DNA of 64,000 bases, taken from contig JADJTI010000004.1 in the NCBI GenBank assembly GCA_016711265.1, positions 620,001 to 684,000 of the forward strand, given 5' to 3'. Positions within the stretch are counted from its first letter, which is position 1. Each line of letters starts with the position of its first letter. This stretch comes from Austwickia sp. Its GTDB lineage: Bacteria > Actinomycetota > Actinomycetes > Actinomycetales > Dermatophilaceae. The notes under the pieces are model-generated. The model was not told the origin of the DNA. It saw only the letters and a program-made list of their open reading frames with translations, and did no database searches. Positions 34,628 to 42,328 of the stretch are shown piece after piece. A program made the position numbers and the translations under genes.

Positions 34628-35341
34628 ATGGACACCGAAGTTCGCTATGTCGACGTTGACGGCGAGGTGGTCACCACGTCGTTGCGGCAGCTGGACCTCC
34701 AACGTGCCTCCACCGCGCTGCCGGTGCGCCAGCGGAGGTCGCATGCGCGCCAACGTCACTCCTCGGGCCGGTTCTGGTCGGCGACCACGCGCGGGCACGT
34801 GCCCTACGAAAGCCGCTTGGAACTGGATCGGCTGTGGCTGGCGGACTTCGACCCCGGTGTGCTATGGATCGCCTCACAGCCGATGTGGTTCGTCGGGTTT
34901 GACGAGGGGGTCGCGCGTCGGCACGCGCCGGACCTACTGCTGACCGACGAGCGGGGGTCCATGACGGTCGTGGACGTCAAACCCGCCCGGTTCGTCAAAC
35001 GGCCAGAGGTCCAGGCGGTGTTCCGGTGGACCGCCCGCTTGTGCCAGGCCAAGGGCGTCCGTTACGAGGTGTGGTCCGGCGCAGAGCCGGTCGCGCTGGC
35101 GAACATCCGGGCGTTCGCGGTCGCTCGCCGCGGAATCGAAGCAGCCGATCTGGCCGCCGCGTCCGCTGCTGGACGAACAGGCATGACCGTTGGTCAGGTC
35201 GAGGACCTCCTGACTGCGTCGGGCCACCCTCGTGGGCGGCTCGCCATAACGGGCCTGCTGTGGCGTGGGGACTGGGCCGTGGACATGACCACACCGGTCG
35301 ACGGCACGTCAGTCATCAACGTTGAGGGAGCACGATCATGA
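34628..35341 (+). CDS. tnsA: TnsA-like endonuclease, intact (element 3)
   Basis: A 237-residue TnsA homologue with PD-(D/E)XK residues Glu in YESRLELDRLW, Asp in RHAPDLLL and Lys in VVDVKPARF. The C-terminal domain (YEVWSGAEPVALANIRAFAV, then GRLAITGLLWRGDW) is complete, unlike the element 1 copy. It overlaps the start of the tnsB remnant by 4 bp (ATGA). Without an intact TnsB, TnsC or TniQ beside it, it could act only by complementing other elements. Confidence 0.88.
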   Translation: MDTEVRYVDVDGEVVTTSLRQLDLQRASTALPVRQRRSHARQRHSSGRFWSATTRGHVPYESRLELDRLWLADFDPGVLWIASQPMWFVGFDEGVARRHAPDLLLTDERGSMTVVDVKPARFVKRPEVQAVFRWTARLCQAKGVRYEVWSGAEPVALANIRAFAVARRGIEAADLAAASAAGRTGMTVGQVEDLLTASGHPRGRLAITGLLWRGDWAVDMTTPVDGTSVINVEGARS

Positions 35342-35946
35342 GCCCTGCGGTGGTGGAGCTGCACGTCGGAGGCCGCGTCTGGTTCGAGGGCAGCATGTAC
35401 CTGGTCCAAGAACTCGGCCCGCAACGGACGACGCTGACCGCCGATGGCCGCCTTCGCTCGGTCGCCACGGCCGACGTTGTCCGCCACGCCACCCTGTTCT
35501 CAGACGACACCGAGACTGACGACCAGATCACCCAGGGCGAGCCCGTCAACGTCCTACTCTCCGGCCTGACCAAGAGCCAGCGAGCCACGCTCGAGGAGCG
35601 GGCCGAGTTGGTGCGGGGCGTACTGAACCCCGATCCGGAGGACGCGCGGTCCGTGAAGCAACGCTGCGACGAAGCCGCGGCCGAGCACAGTGTGTCCAGC
35701 CGCACCGTCCTGCGGTGGATCTCCGGTTACCGCAAAGCCGGTCTGGCTGGCCTCGCGGACAGTCGGATGCTCAACCGGTACGCCCCATCCGTCGATCCTC
35801 GGTGGGACGCGGCGTGCCTGGCGGTACTCGCGGAACTGACGCACTTCCACTTTCCAGCTCGAACCACCCGACCACGCCCGAACGCGAGCACGCCGCCCAC
35901 GCATGAGGCAGGCCTGCCCGCCCTAATGCGCTTGCCGTCACCGTGA
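35338..35946 (+). pseudogene. tnsB: tnsB 5' remnant (truncated transposase)
   Basis: The 202-residue frame matches the TnsB N-terminus of element 1 for about 165 residues (VGGRVWFEGSMYLVQELG, then SSRTVLRWISGYRKAGLAGLADSR and SVDPRWDAACLAVL). It then passes into unrelated sequence (HFHFPARTTRPRPNAS) and stops. The whole DDE core is missing, so it cannot catalyse transposition. The breakpoint near 35835 probably marks the deletion that removed tnsB's 3' part, tnsC and tniQ and brought in the cadmium genes. Confidence 0.85.
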
Positions 35947-35977
35947 TCAATTCAGTCGTTGCTGTATTGTTCAGCGT

Positions 35978-36337
35978 GTGCTGACCGTTGCTTCTCGTCT
36001 CGATGTGATGAACCGGTTGGGCCGGGCTCTGGCCGACCCCACCCGGTCACGACTTCTTCTGGTGCTGCTCGAGCGGCCGGCCTACCCCGCGGAGCTGGCG
36101 AGCGACCTAGGGCTGACGCGCTCTAACGTGTCCAACCATCTCGCGTGCCTGCGGGACTGCGGCATCGTGATCGCCGAGCTCGAGGGCCGTCGGACACGTT
36201 ATGAGATCGCGGACCCACACCTGACGCGCGCGCTGAACGCACTGGTTGAGGTCACTCTCGCAGTAGACGAGAACGCGCCGTGCCTCGATCCTGCTTGCTC
36301 GATTGACGGAGGCTGCACCGCCGAGGCGCGCGCATGA
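35978..36337 (+). CDS. cmtR: CmtR-type ArsR/SmtB cadmium/lead sensor
   Basis: A 119-residue ArsR-family repressor starting at GTG 35978. The winged helix (YPAELASDLGLTRSNVSNHLACLRDCGIV) carries two Cys in the recognition helix (LACLRDCG). A third Cys lies in the C-terminal region (DENAPCLDP). These correspond to the three Cys ligands that bind Cd/Pb in Mycobacterium tuberculosis CmtR. Metal binding releases it from DNA. It overlaps cadD by 4 bp. The upstream GCTGTATTGTTCAGC (35961-35975) is a weakly symmetrical possible operator. Confidence 0.88.
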   Translation: MLTVASRLDVMNRLGRALADPTRSRLLLVLLERPAYPAELASDLGLTRSNVSNHLACLRDCGIVIAELEGRRTRYEIADPHLTRALNALVEVTLAVDENAPCLDPACSIDGGCTAEARA

Positions 36338-36933
36338 TCCTGTCCGCGGTCCTGCAGGCGATCGGCCTGTTCATCGCGACCAACATCGACGACATCATCG
36401 TGCTCTCGCTGTTCTTCGCCCGTGGTGCGGGACAGCCCGGGACGACCGCCCGGATCGCCGTGGGCCAGTATCTGGGGTTCGCGGGCATTCTTGGCGCGGC
36501 CGTACTCGTCACCGTGGGCGCGGATGCGTTCCTGCCCCCGGCAGTTATCCCGTACTTCGGACTCATCCCCTTGGCCCTGGGTGTTTGGGCCGCCTGGCAG
36601 GCCTGGCGCGGGGACGACGATGATGATGACGACGCCGAGGTCGCCGGCAAGAACGTCGCGGTCTGGACCGTCGCCGGGGTCACCTTCGCCAACGGCGGGG
36701 ACAACATCGGCGTCTACGTGCCGGTCTTCCTCAGCGTGGGACCGGCGGCCGTGGTGGCCTACTGCATCGTGTTCCTCGTGCTTGTCGCGGCCCTTGTGAT
36801 GCTGGCCAAGTTCGTGGCCACCCGCCCCCCGATCGCCGAAGTCCTCGAGCGGTGGGAGCACATCCTGTTCCCCATCGTCCTGATCGGCCTGGGCATCGCC
36901 ATCCTGGTTGGTGGCGGGGCCTTCGGTCTCTGA
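36334..36933 (+). CDS. cadD: CadD-family cadmium resistance transporter
   Basis: A 199-residue membrane protein with about five or six helices. The first carries the family's conserved IATNIDDIIVLSLFFA, and a second matching motif is VAGVTFANGGDNIGVYVPVF. A run of seven Asp (DDDDDDDAE) lies in the central cytoplasmic loop and may bind metal. It exports Cd2+ and is controlled by the overlapping cmtR. Its stop codon TGA (36931-36933) already belongs to the right end of element 3. Confidence 0.9.
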   Translation: MILSAVLQAIGLFIATNIDDIIVLSLFFARGAGQPGTTARIAVGQYLGFAGILGAAVLVTVGADAFLPPAVIPYFGLIPLALGVWAAWQAWRGDDDDDDDAEVAGKNVAVWTVAGVTFANGGDNIGVYVPVFLSVGPAAVVAYCIVFLVLVAALVMLAKFVATRPPIAEVLERWEHILFPIVLIGLGIAILVGGGAFGL

Positions 36934-37032
36934 GGATTCCGACAAGTTAGTGAGACAGCGCCTCGTCTCACCAACTTGCCGCCCCGCAGGTCAGCGAACC
37001 ACTCCCCCGGACAGATCACGCGAGAACCTACA
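36932..37032 (+). repeat. Right end of element 3 and of the array
   Basis: Starts GAGGATTCCGACAAGTTAGTGAG, contains the inverted pair CAAGTTAGTGAGAC / GTCTCACCAACTTG, and ends CGCGAGAACCTACA. It is followed directly by ACCAC, the copy of the left flank at 24082-24086. Confidence 0.85.
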
Positions 37033-37037
37033 ACCAC
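37033..37037. repeat. Right target-site duplication ACCAC
   Basis: Five bp identical to 24082-24086, directly after the outermost right tip. Joining 24086 to 37038 gives the inferred empty site. Confidence 0.85.
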
Positions 37038-37160
37038 ACCTGGAGATTCCCGGCGCAGGTTGTCCTGGCGTCGAACTACTCACTCGCGTCTCGCTACCGG
37101 GAGTCATGTCACGCTGACGTCGCTGCAGCCTCGCTCGTCGACACCGCCTACCCTGCCAGT

Positions 37161-37755
37161 GTGAGCGCCTCCACCTTGCTGTTGCCCAGTCCGCTCCTGC
37201 CGGCGCTGGCCTACGAGCCCCTGGTGCACGCGCTCCGCGACCTCGGAGCTGAGGCGATGTTGGCACCGGGCGAGGTGCACGACATCGAGGTCTCCACCGA
37301 GCTCATCGCGACGTGGAGCGCCCTGGCCACCCCGCGCCACATCCTCGTCGCACACAGCAACGCCGGATATCTCGCGCCGACCGTCCGATCTCGCTCTCGG
37401 GCATCTGGGGTCATCTTCATGGATGCAGCGTTGCCGCCCGCCGGGTGGTCACGAGTTGATATCGGTGACGTGATCCCTCGCGATCGGTTCGACGAAATCG
37501 ACCGGCTCTGCCCGCGGTTGCCGCTGCGCTACCTTGCCGGGCGAGTGACCAGCCCGGCCGGCTGGGCGGACTCAGGCTGTGCTTACCTGGCCTTCGGCCA
37601 CGTATGCCGCCGAGCAGGCCTTCGCGCGTGCCCAGAACTGGCCGCTCGACCTTCTCGACGGGGGTCATCTGCACTTCATGCACGACCCTGCGGTCGTCGC
37701 CGACCGCCTGCTTGCCCTGGCCACGGCCATCGCCGCACGAGAGCACATGAGCTGA
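37161..37755 (+). pseudogene. Alpha/beta hydrolase with a frameshift
   Basis: From GTG 37161 the protein reads as an alpha/beta-hydrolase of the short-lipase/esterase type (HILVAHSNAGYLAP as nucleophile elbow, GVIFMDAALPP). Near 37600 the similarity changes to the +1 frame, where TYAAEQAFARAQNWPLDLLDGGHLHFMHD continues the fold. The catalytic His (GGHLHF) is there and the frame stops at 37755. One extra base therefore splits the gene. In the first frame translation would instead run on to 37808 with Arg/Pro-rich nonsense sequence. True mutation and sequencing error cannot be separated here. Confidence 0.7.
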
Positions 37756-37799
37756 GCCCGATAGAGCACCCAAGCCGCTCCGCGGAATCCAAAGGAGAT

Positions 37800-37816
37800 G
37801 CATACTAGATGTATGC
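37800..37816. promoter_or_regulatory. Palindrome over the vapB start codon
   Basis: GCATAC-TAGAT-GTATGC is a perfect 6-5-6 inverted repeat whose right arm contains the ATG at 37813. It is a likely autoregulatory site for the VapB antitoxin (or VapBC complex). Confidence 0.6.
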
Positions 37817-38043
37817 CATCTACTCTGCTGCAGATCCGTGGGCTCGACCCCAGCACGAGGGACGAGCTCAAGATCCGCGCTGCGCGTCGCGGACAGAGCC
37901 TGACGGCATATGTCCGGGATCTGCTCGAGCGGGAGGCGAGCACGCCCGATCTGGCCGAAGTGCTGGCCCGAGTCGACCGCCGCGCCGGCGGTTCCACGGT
38001 CTCCAGCGTCGACCTGATCCGGGCCGATCGCGATGGTCGGTGA
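37813..38043 (+). CDS. vapB: VapB-type antitoxin (ribbon-helix-helix)
   Basis: A 76-residue antitoxin. The ribbon-helix-helix part (TLLQIRGLDPSTRDELKIRAARRGQSLTAYVRDLLEREA) resembles the FitA/VapB group. The C-terminal tail (GGSTVSSVDLIRADRDGR) would wrap the toxin. ATG 37813 follows AAGGAG. It overlaps vapC by 11 bp, so the two are translated together. Confidence 0.87.
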   Translation: MPSTLLQIRGLDPSTRDELKIRAARRGQSLTAYVRDLLEREASTPDLAEVLARVDRRAGGSTVSSVDLIRADRDGR

Positions 38044-38476
38044 GCCAGCCGCTGAGACCGCGCGCCCGGGCAGCGTGGTGGTCGTCGACGCCTCGGTGAT
38101 CGTCGACGCACTCACGATGCCAGCCGAGACGGCGCTACGGGCGGCACTGTCCCAGCACCGACTACACGCGCCGGCACTGCTCGACTACGAGGTGCTCAGC
38201 GCGGTGCGCGGTCTGGCCCGAGGCGGCCACATCGACGACATCCGCGCTGGCGAAGCCCTGGCGGACTACTCGGACTTGCCGATCCAGAAAGCCACCGCTG
38301 ACGCCGAGCAGCGTGGCCGGATCTGGGGCCTGCGCCACAACGTGACCCCCTACGACGCCGCGTATGTTGCACTCGCCGCCCGGCTCGACCGCCCACTGTG
38401 GACTCGTGACGCGAAGCTGGTTGACGGTGCAGGGTCGGCAGCACGGGTCCGACTGGTCCTCCCGTCGAGCCAATAG
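38033..38476 (+). CDS. vapC: VapC-type PIN-domain toxin
   Basis: A 147-residue PIN-domain ribonuclease. The acidic active-site residues are Asp in VVVDASVIVDAL, Glu in LLDYEVLSAVRG, and Asp in PYDAAYVALAARL and WTRDAKLVDG. The first 14 residues are an extension before the first strand, so the true start may be GTG or ATG within it. Partner of the overlapping RHH antitoxin. Confidence 0.9.
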   Translation: MVGEPAAETARPGSVVVVDASVIVDALTMPAETALRAALSQHRLHAPALLDYEVLSAVRGLARGGHIDDIRAGEALADYSDLPIQKATADAEQRGRIWGLRHNVTPYDAAYVALAARLDRPLWTRDAKLVDGAGSAARVRLVLPSSQ

Positions 38477-38631
38477 CGGCCGTCCCGGCGCTAGCAGGCG
38501 CTTTCTCAGCCGCTGCGGGGGTCACGTAGCCGTCCGCTCGTCGAACTGGGACACGTTGACACGACCGGGGTCTCGGTTGCTTGTCCGATCGCAGGTCAGT
38601 CAGCTGGAGCGCGGACAAGACGCGCCGGATC

Positions 38632-39476
38632 CTACAATCCCCCCGCCGAGATCGCGTCGTTGAGATTCAGCCCCATCCGCGACTGAGTGGGGATCTCGTT
38701 GCCCGCGACCACCGCGGTCGTGATCGGCAGGAGCGCCCGAATCAGCTCGTTCACCTCAGTCGCACTCAAGGCGCGGTAGGCCGATTGGGCGAGATCGTCG
38801 GTGACATCCTCGACGGCGTGTTTTGCCTGGCGTCCGGCCGCGGTGAGTGTGCCGTCAGGATCGACAAGACCGCGTTCGCGCAGCTCAGCCACGATTGAGG
38901 TCCACTCGGCTGTCCCGAAAGTCCTCGCCTTGGCGTACACCTCGACGGGCGTGCCGGTCGCGAGCGCATGCAGGACGTGAGCCTGCCGCCCGCCGATCCC
39001 AGCCGCCACGAGCGCCGCCACGTGCCCGTCGCCCCGATGCTCCCGAAGCAAGGTGGCGGCATGCCACAGCCGCTGAAGCGGCTGCTCCGGCTTCGGCAGG
39101 GACCGGTTGGCCGCGAACAGTGGGCGGCCCTCCACGGGAGCCGTTGCGGCGGGCCGCGAGGCGAGATTGGCGGCGGTCGTGATTATTGACCCATCGACGC
39201 CAACGAGCAGCCGTTGCAGCGCGGCGACCGAACCGGACCGCCGAGCCGACAGCGCCCGTTCAGGGGCCGCGAAATCCCAAGCCGCGGGACAGCTCGGGCG
39301 ACATGCTCGAAGACGAAGTTGTAGCAGACGGCGTGCACAATTTCGGCCGAGGCTCGGCCCAATGGTGCGGCCCGACCCGCGAAATAGCCCATCCAGAATC
39401 CGCGGTAGCCCGCCTCCTTCAGCGCCGCAAGGGGCTCGGGTGAGAAGTAGGTGACCGCATGGATCGGCTCCAGCAA
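38632..39476 (-). pseudogene. SCO6745-like protein with a frameshift
   Basis: On the complement the N-terminal part (LLEPIHAVTYFSPEPLAALK, GYRGFWMGYFAGRAAPLG) is in one frame. After HVARAVP near 39290 the family sequence continues in another frame (AAWDFAAPERALSARRSGSV ... LWHAATLLREHRGDGHVAAL, HVLHALATGTPVEVY). Together they make an almost complete SCO6745/SCO6045-like protein of about 280 residues. A single missing base explains the shift. The start is probably TTG 39476; the stop is TAG at 38632. The 155-bp stretch between vapC and this gene shows nothing clear. Confidence 0.75.
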
Positions 39477-39560
39477 GCTCTCCGAGGTCGACGCGGCCGT
39501 GGCATGGATCGGCTGGTGACCGACGCTGGGGACAACTCTGACGCCGGAGGACCGCTGGAA

Positions 39561-39596
39561 CCCATGCTGGCTCCCATGCTGGCTCCCATCCTGGCT
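39561..39596. repeat. Three tandem 12-bp repeats (CCCATGCTGGCT)
   Basis: Two exact copies and one copy with a single change (CCCATCCTGGCT), lying 22 bp before the Uma2 start codon. Possibly a slippage-prone promoter or leader segment. Confidence 0.9.
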
Positions 39597-39618
39597 CACC
39601 AGGACACGAGGGGGCACC

Positions 39619-40170
39619 ATGGATGCCATGACCGTCCTGCCGCACGGGCGCGAGTTCACCCGCGATGACCTCGACGCGATGCCCCACGACGGCAACCGCT
39701 ACGAGCTCATCGACGGGTTGCTCATCGTGACCCCGGCCCCCGGGTTCCGGCACCAAGTCATCGTCCTGGAGCTCGCCGTCCGGCTCCGTACGGCCTGTCC
39801 CGAGGGCCTTCAGGTCGTGACCGCGCCGTTCGACGTCGCGCTCGGACCGGGAACCGTTCTGCAACCCGACGTCCTGGTCGCGCGACGCGCCGACTTCACC
39901 GAGCGGGACCTTCCGGTCGCGCCGCTCCTGGCGGTGGAGGTCCTCTCCCCCAGCACTCGGCTCTACGACCTCAACCACAAGCGCGCCCGACTCGAACGTG
40001 CCGGCTGCACCTCCTACTGGGTCGTCGACCCGGACACCCCCGCCGTGACTGCGTGGACCCTGATCGACGGTGCCTACCAACAGGTCGCCCACGCTGAAGC
40101 ACACGAGACCTTCGAGACGACGACACCTTTCCCCGTGAGTCTCCGACCTGCCGACCTCATCGGCTCCTGA
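39619..40170 (+). CDS. Uma2-family (DUF820) endonuclease-like protein
   Basis: A 183-residue PD-(D/E)XK-fold protein. Typical pieces are DLDAMPHDGNRYELIDGLLIVTPAPG, VLQPDVLVARR (Asp), LLAVEVLSPSTR (Glu) and YDLNHKRARLERAGCTSYWVVDP (Lys and the final strand). Uma2 proteins are abundant in actinobacteria and cyanobacteria; their substrate is unknown. ATG 39619 has GAGGGGG upstream. It ends at the hairpin 40172-40190. Confidence 0.88.
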   Translation: MDAMTVLPHGREFTRDDLDAMPHDGNRYELIDGLLIVTPAPGFRHQVIVLELAVRLRTACPEGLQVVTAPFDVALGPGTVLQPDVLVARRADFTERDLPVAPLLAVEVLSPSTRLYDLNHKRARLERAGCTSYWVVDPDTPAVTAWTLIDGAYQQVAHAEAHETFETTTPFPVSLRPADLIGS

Positions 40171-40171
40171 C

Positions 40172-40190
40172 GGGGGCGCATCCGGCCCCC
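40172..40190. terminator. Short GC hairpin after the Uma2 gene
   Basis: GGGGGC (40172-40177) pairs with GCCCCC (40185-40190), loop 7 nt, directly after the stop codon. Three tandem CGGGGAC units (40201-40221) follow, before the convergent osmC-type gene ends. Confidence 0.55.
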
Positions 40191-40242
40191 ATCCATGAAC
40201 CGGGGACCGGGGACCGGGGACCCAGCCTGCTGCCGTCGAGGG

Positions 40243-40740
40243 TCAGGAGCGGCCTGGATCGAACCCGCCCGCGTCGACCGTGATGACTGGCTGGTGATAC
40301 ACGGGGAAATTCACCGATCGCGCAATGAAACACCTCTCGGGCACCGTCGAATGGATCTGCAGAGCGATGGCCGGATCGCTGGCCTCGGTGATCATGACCT
40401 GCGGCCGCAGGATGACGGACTCGAACTGACCAGCGCCGGTCTCGTCCTGGGCCATGACACCGTGGGCATGATCCTCATAGGCGGTGACGACGACACCTGC
40501 TGCGGCGGCGAGGTTCAAATACCAGAGCATGTGGCACTGCGAGAGCGCGGCGACCTGTAGCTGCTCGGGATTCCAGCGCGCCGGGTCGCCACGGAAGGCG
40601 GGATCGGCGGTGCCGGGGATGGTCGGCGCCACGCCGCTGGCCACCTCGTGCTCGCGTCCGTAGGCGCGGTACGCCGAGGTGCCGGTCCCGTGGTTCCCGG
40701 TCCACACGACGTCGACGTCGTACTCGTGCCTCGTGCTCAT
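40243..40740 (-). CDS. OsmC/Ohr-family peroxiredoxin
   Basis: A 165-residue OsmC-family protein. Two reactive Cys of the fold are visible, in VAALSQCHMLWYLNLAA and TVPERCFIARSVNFPV. NHGTGTSAYRAYGREHEV at the N-terminus is typical of the OsmC-like subgroup. These enzymes reduce organic hydroperoxides in the cytoplasm. It converges with the Uma2 gene and diverges from the SUKH-NYN gene. Confidence 0.85.
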   Translation of the reverse strand: MSTRHEYDVDVVWTGNHGTGTSAYRAYGREHEVASGVAPTIPGTADPAFRGDPARWNPEQLQVAALSQCHMLWYLNLAAAAGVVVTAYEDHAHGVMAQDETGAGQFESVILRPQVMITEASDPAIALQIHSTVPERCFIARSVNFPVYHQPVITVDAGGFDPGRS

Positions 40741-40848
40741 GGTCGCCCCTCGTGACTCGTGCGCGCGGCTGCCCGGTGCCCTGAGCTTGTCCGATCCTCT
40801 GCCTCATCCCTCTGCCTCATCGCAGCACGCGGGAGGCACCATGGGGAA

Positions 40849-41637
40849 ATGACGGATTGGGAGGCGCTGACGGCCGAACTCTACCTGGGGCCGCCGGCCA
40901 CCGAGGAACTGCTCAAGCAGGTCCTCGCCGGCATGCGCGTGCGGCCGCCGGCCGACTACGTGGCCTTCATGCGTCGTACCAACGGCGCCGAGGGACCGGT
41001 GGGCGCGCACGGGTATCTCCAGCTCTGGCGTCTAGAGGAGCTCATCGAGCTCAACCGGGAGTACCAGGTCCAGGAGTTCGCACCGGGGCTGTTCCTGTTC
41101 GGATCGGACGGCGGTGGCGAGGCGTACGCGTTCGCCAGGCCCGCCGAGCATGACCGGGATTGTGGCCCCGTCCAGATCGTCCGGGTGCCGTTCGTTCCCC
41201 TCGATATCGCCGAAGCACGCCTCGTCGGGACTTCCTTCGAGGCCTTCCTGCGCCACCTCGCCCAGCAGCCTGTCCGCTCGGTTCTCGTCGTCGACGCGGC
41301 CAACGTCATCGGGTCAGTACCTGATGGCTGGTGGCACGATCGGGCGGGCGCCGCGGGAAGGCTGCACGCGGCCCTGACCCGTCGGCAGCCGCCGTACGAC
41401 CAGGTCGTCCTCGTTCTGGAGGGGCAGGCGCGGTACGGCGTCCCGCCCGGCATCGTCGAAGGCGTCACCTGCGTGCACGCCACCGGCGAGGGCGATGACG
41501 AGATCGTCGCGCAGTGCCGGATCGCCGCCAACGGCGGCGCTCAGGTCAGCCTGGCCACGGCTGATCGGGGGCTCATCGCCCGCGTCCACCCCCAAGGGGT
41601 GGTCATCATCGGTCCGCGGTCCATCCCCCGATCCTGA
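40849..41637 (+). CDS. SUKH (SMI1/KNR4) domain fused to a NYN/PIN-type nuclease domain
   Basis: A 262-residue two-domain protein. Residues 1-140 follow the SUKH immunity-protein pattern: LLKQVLAGMRVRPPADYVAFMRRTNGAEG, LQLWRLEELIELNREY, LFLFGSDGGGEAYAF and VPFVPLDIAEARLVGTSFEAFLRHL. Residues 150-262 resemble a NYN/PIN nuclease: VLVVDAANVIGSVPDGWW (Asp), VVLVLEGQA, EGDDEIVAQCR (acidic pair) and SLATADRGLIARV (Asp). ATG 40849 is preferred; an upstream ATG at 40841 is out of frame. Each half is a fair match; the fusion is unusual. Confidence 0.65.
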   Translation: MTDWEALTAELYLGPPATEELLKQVLAGMRVRPPADYVAFMRRTNGAEGPVGAHGYLQLWRLEELIELNREYQVQEFAPGLFLFGSDGGGEAYAFARPAEHDRDCGPVQIVRVPFVPLDIAEARLVGTSFEAFLRHLAQQPVRSVLVVDAANVIGSVPDGWWHDRAGAAGRLHAALTRRQPPYDQVVLVLEGQARYGVPPGIVEGVTCVHATGEGDDEIVAQCRIAANGGAQVSLATADRGLIARVHPQGVVIIGPRSIPRS

Positions 41638-41733
41638 GGTCGGCTTCCCCGGCGTGAACTCCTCGCGACAGTGGCGACCCCATCGTCTGGCGTGAGCGAG
41701 CCGCTCGTTGACCGTCGATATCATGGAGGATAA

Positions 41734-41756
41734 CCTCAGTTATATGAGAACTGAGG
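41734..41756. promoter_or_regulatory. Palindrome CCTCAGTT-N7-AACTGAGG over the start of the MNT gene
   Basis: A perfect 8-bp inverted repeat whose spacer contains the start codon ATG 41744. Probable autoregulatory operator for the HTH-bearing antitoxin it precedes. Confidence 0.6.
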
Positions 41757-42328
41757 CGCCTCTCCTCGCTCCGCTCTTCCGGTCGGACGGTCAGGCGCGC
41801 CTGCTCTCCACATTGGTGCTCACCGGCGACGAGCTGAGCATCTCCGACCTGGCCAAGCGGGCCGAACTGGCGTATCCGACCGCCCACCGAGAGGTCGCGC
41901 GTCTGGTGGACGCCGGCATCCTGAGTGAGAGGCGGGTGGGCCGCACGAGGCTGGTCCGCGCCAATGATGAGAGTCCGCTGGTTGGCCCCTTGCGCCACAT
42001 CCTCACGGTCGTGACCGGCCCGGTGGTGATCCTGGCCGAGGAGCTTGCCCGCATCGACGGGATCGAGGCCGCGTTTCTCTACGGCTCGTTCGCCGCCCGG
42101 ATGCTCGGTGAGGGTGGTGCGGCCCCGAACGACATCGACCTCATGGTGCTTGGTGAGCCCGACGTGGATGCGGTCTACGAGGCGTGCACACGCGTCGAGT
42201 CGGCCGTGCGCCGTCCCGTGAACCCGACGATCCTCACCCCGCAGGAGTTCGCGGCGTCCTCCGGCTTTCTGAACAACGTGCGCAGCGGCTCGGCGGTCGC
42301 CGTCATCGGAGGGCTGCCGTGGCACTGA
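41744..42328 (+). CDS. HTH-MNT minimal nucleotidyltransferase (antitoxin of HEPN/MNT pair)
   Basis: A 194-residue protein. Residues 10-85 are a winged helix (LSISDLAKRAELAYPTAHREVARLVDAGIL). Residues 105-190 are a minimal nucleotidyltransferase with FLYGSFAARM and NDIDLMVLG (the GSF...DxD active site). In HEPN/MNT modules the nucleotidyltransferase AMPylates and so inactivates the HEPN partner. The gene overlaps the HEPN gene by 10 bp. The palindrome at its start codon suits self-repression through the helix-turn-helix. Confidence 0.8.
   Translation: MRTEAPLLAPLFRSDGQARLLSTLVLTGDELSISDLAKRAELAYPTAHREVARLVDAGILSERRVGRTRLVRANDESPLVGPLRHILTVVTGPVVILAEELARIDGIEAAFLYGSFAARMLGEGGAAPNDIDLMVLGEPDVDAVYEACTRVESAVRRPVNPTILTPQEFAASSGFLNNVRSGSAVAVIGGLPWH

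Larger units (their letters stand above)
24087..37032. mobile_element. Composite array of three Tn7-like elements (about 12.9 kb)
   Basis: Three left-end/right-end pairs in the same orientation lie head to tail: 24087-32396, 32414-34512 and 34517-37032. All right ends finish in GCGAGAACCTACA (or CGCGAGAACCTACA) and are 97-101 bp long, starting with (G/A)AGGATTC(C/T)GAC. Only the outermost flanks share a duplication (ACCAC), so the whole array looks like one inserted unit or a pile-up in which inner duplications were lost. It sits 58 bp upstream of the HspR operators of dnaK and does not interrupt that operon. Confidence 0.85.
34517..37032 (+). mobile_element. Element 3: tnsA, truncated tnsB and cadmium resistance
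   Basis: About 2.5 kb from left tip TGTAGG (34517) to the outer right tip (37032). It keeps an intact tnsA and the first part of tnsB; the rest of tnsB, tnsC and tniQ are gone, replaced by cmtR and cadD. It cannot move alone. Its left-end boxes differ from those of elements 1 and 2. Confidence 0.78.

Noticed and set aside
24087..37032. CRISPR-associated transposon (CAST)
   Set aside because: No cas gene, spacer-repeat array or short TniQ was found; the TniQ is the long TnsD-like type.
38477..38631. Short helix-turn-helix gene fragment on the + strand (QVSQLERGQ...)
   Set aside because: Only a few residues resemble a helix-turn-helix and no start or ribosome site is present.
40201..40221. 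Three CGGGGAC units as a CRISPR-like or origin repeat
   Set aside because: Too short and without spacers; it lies between convergent genes next to a terminator hairpin.
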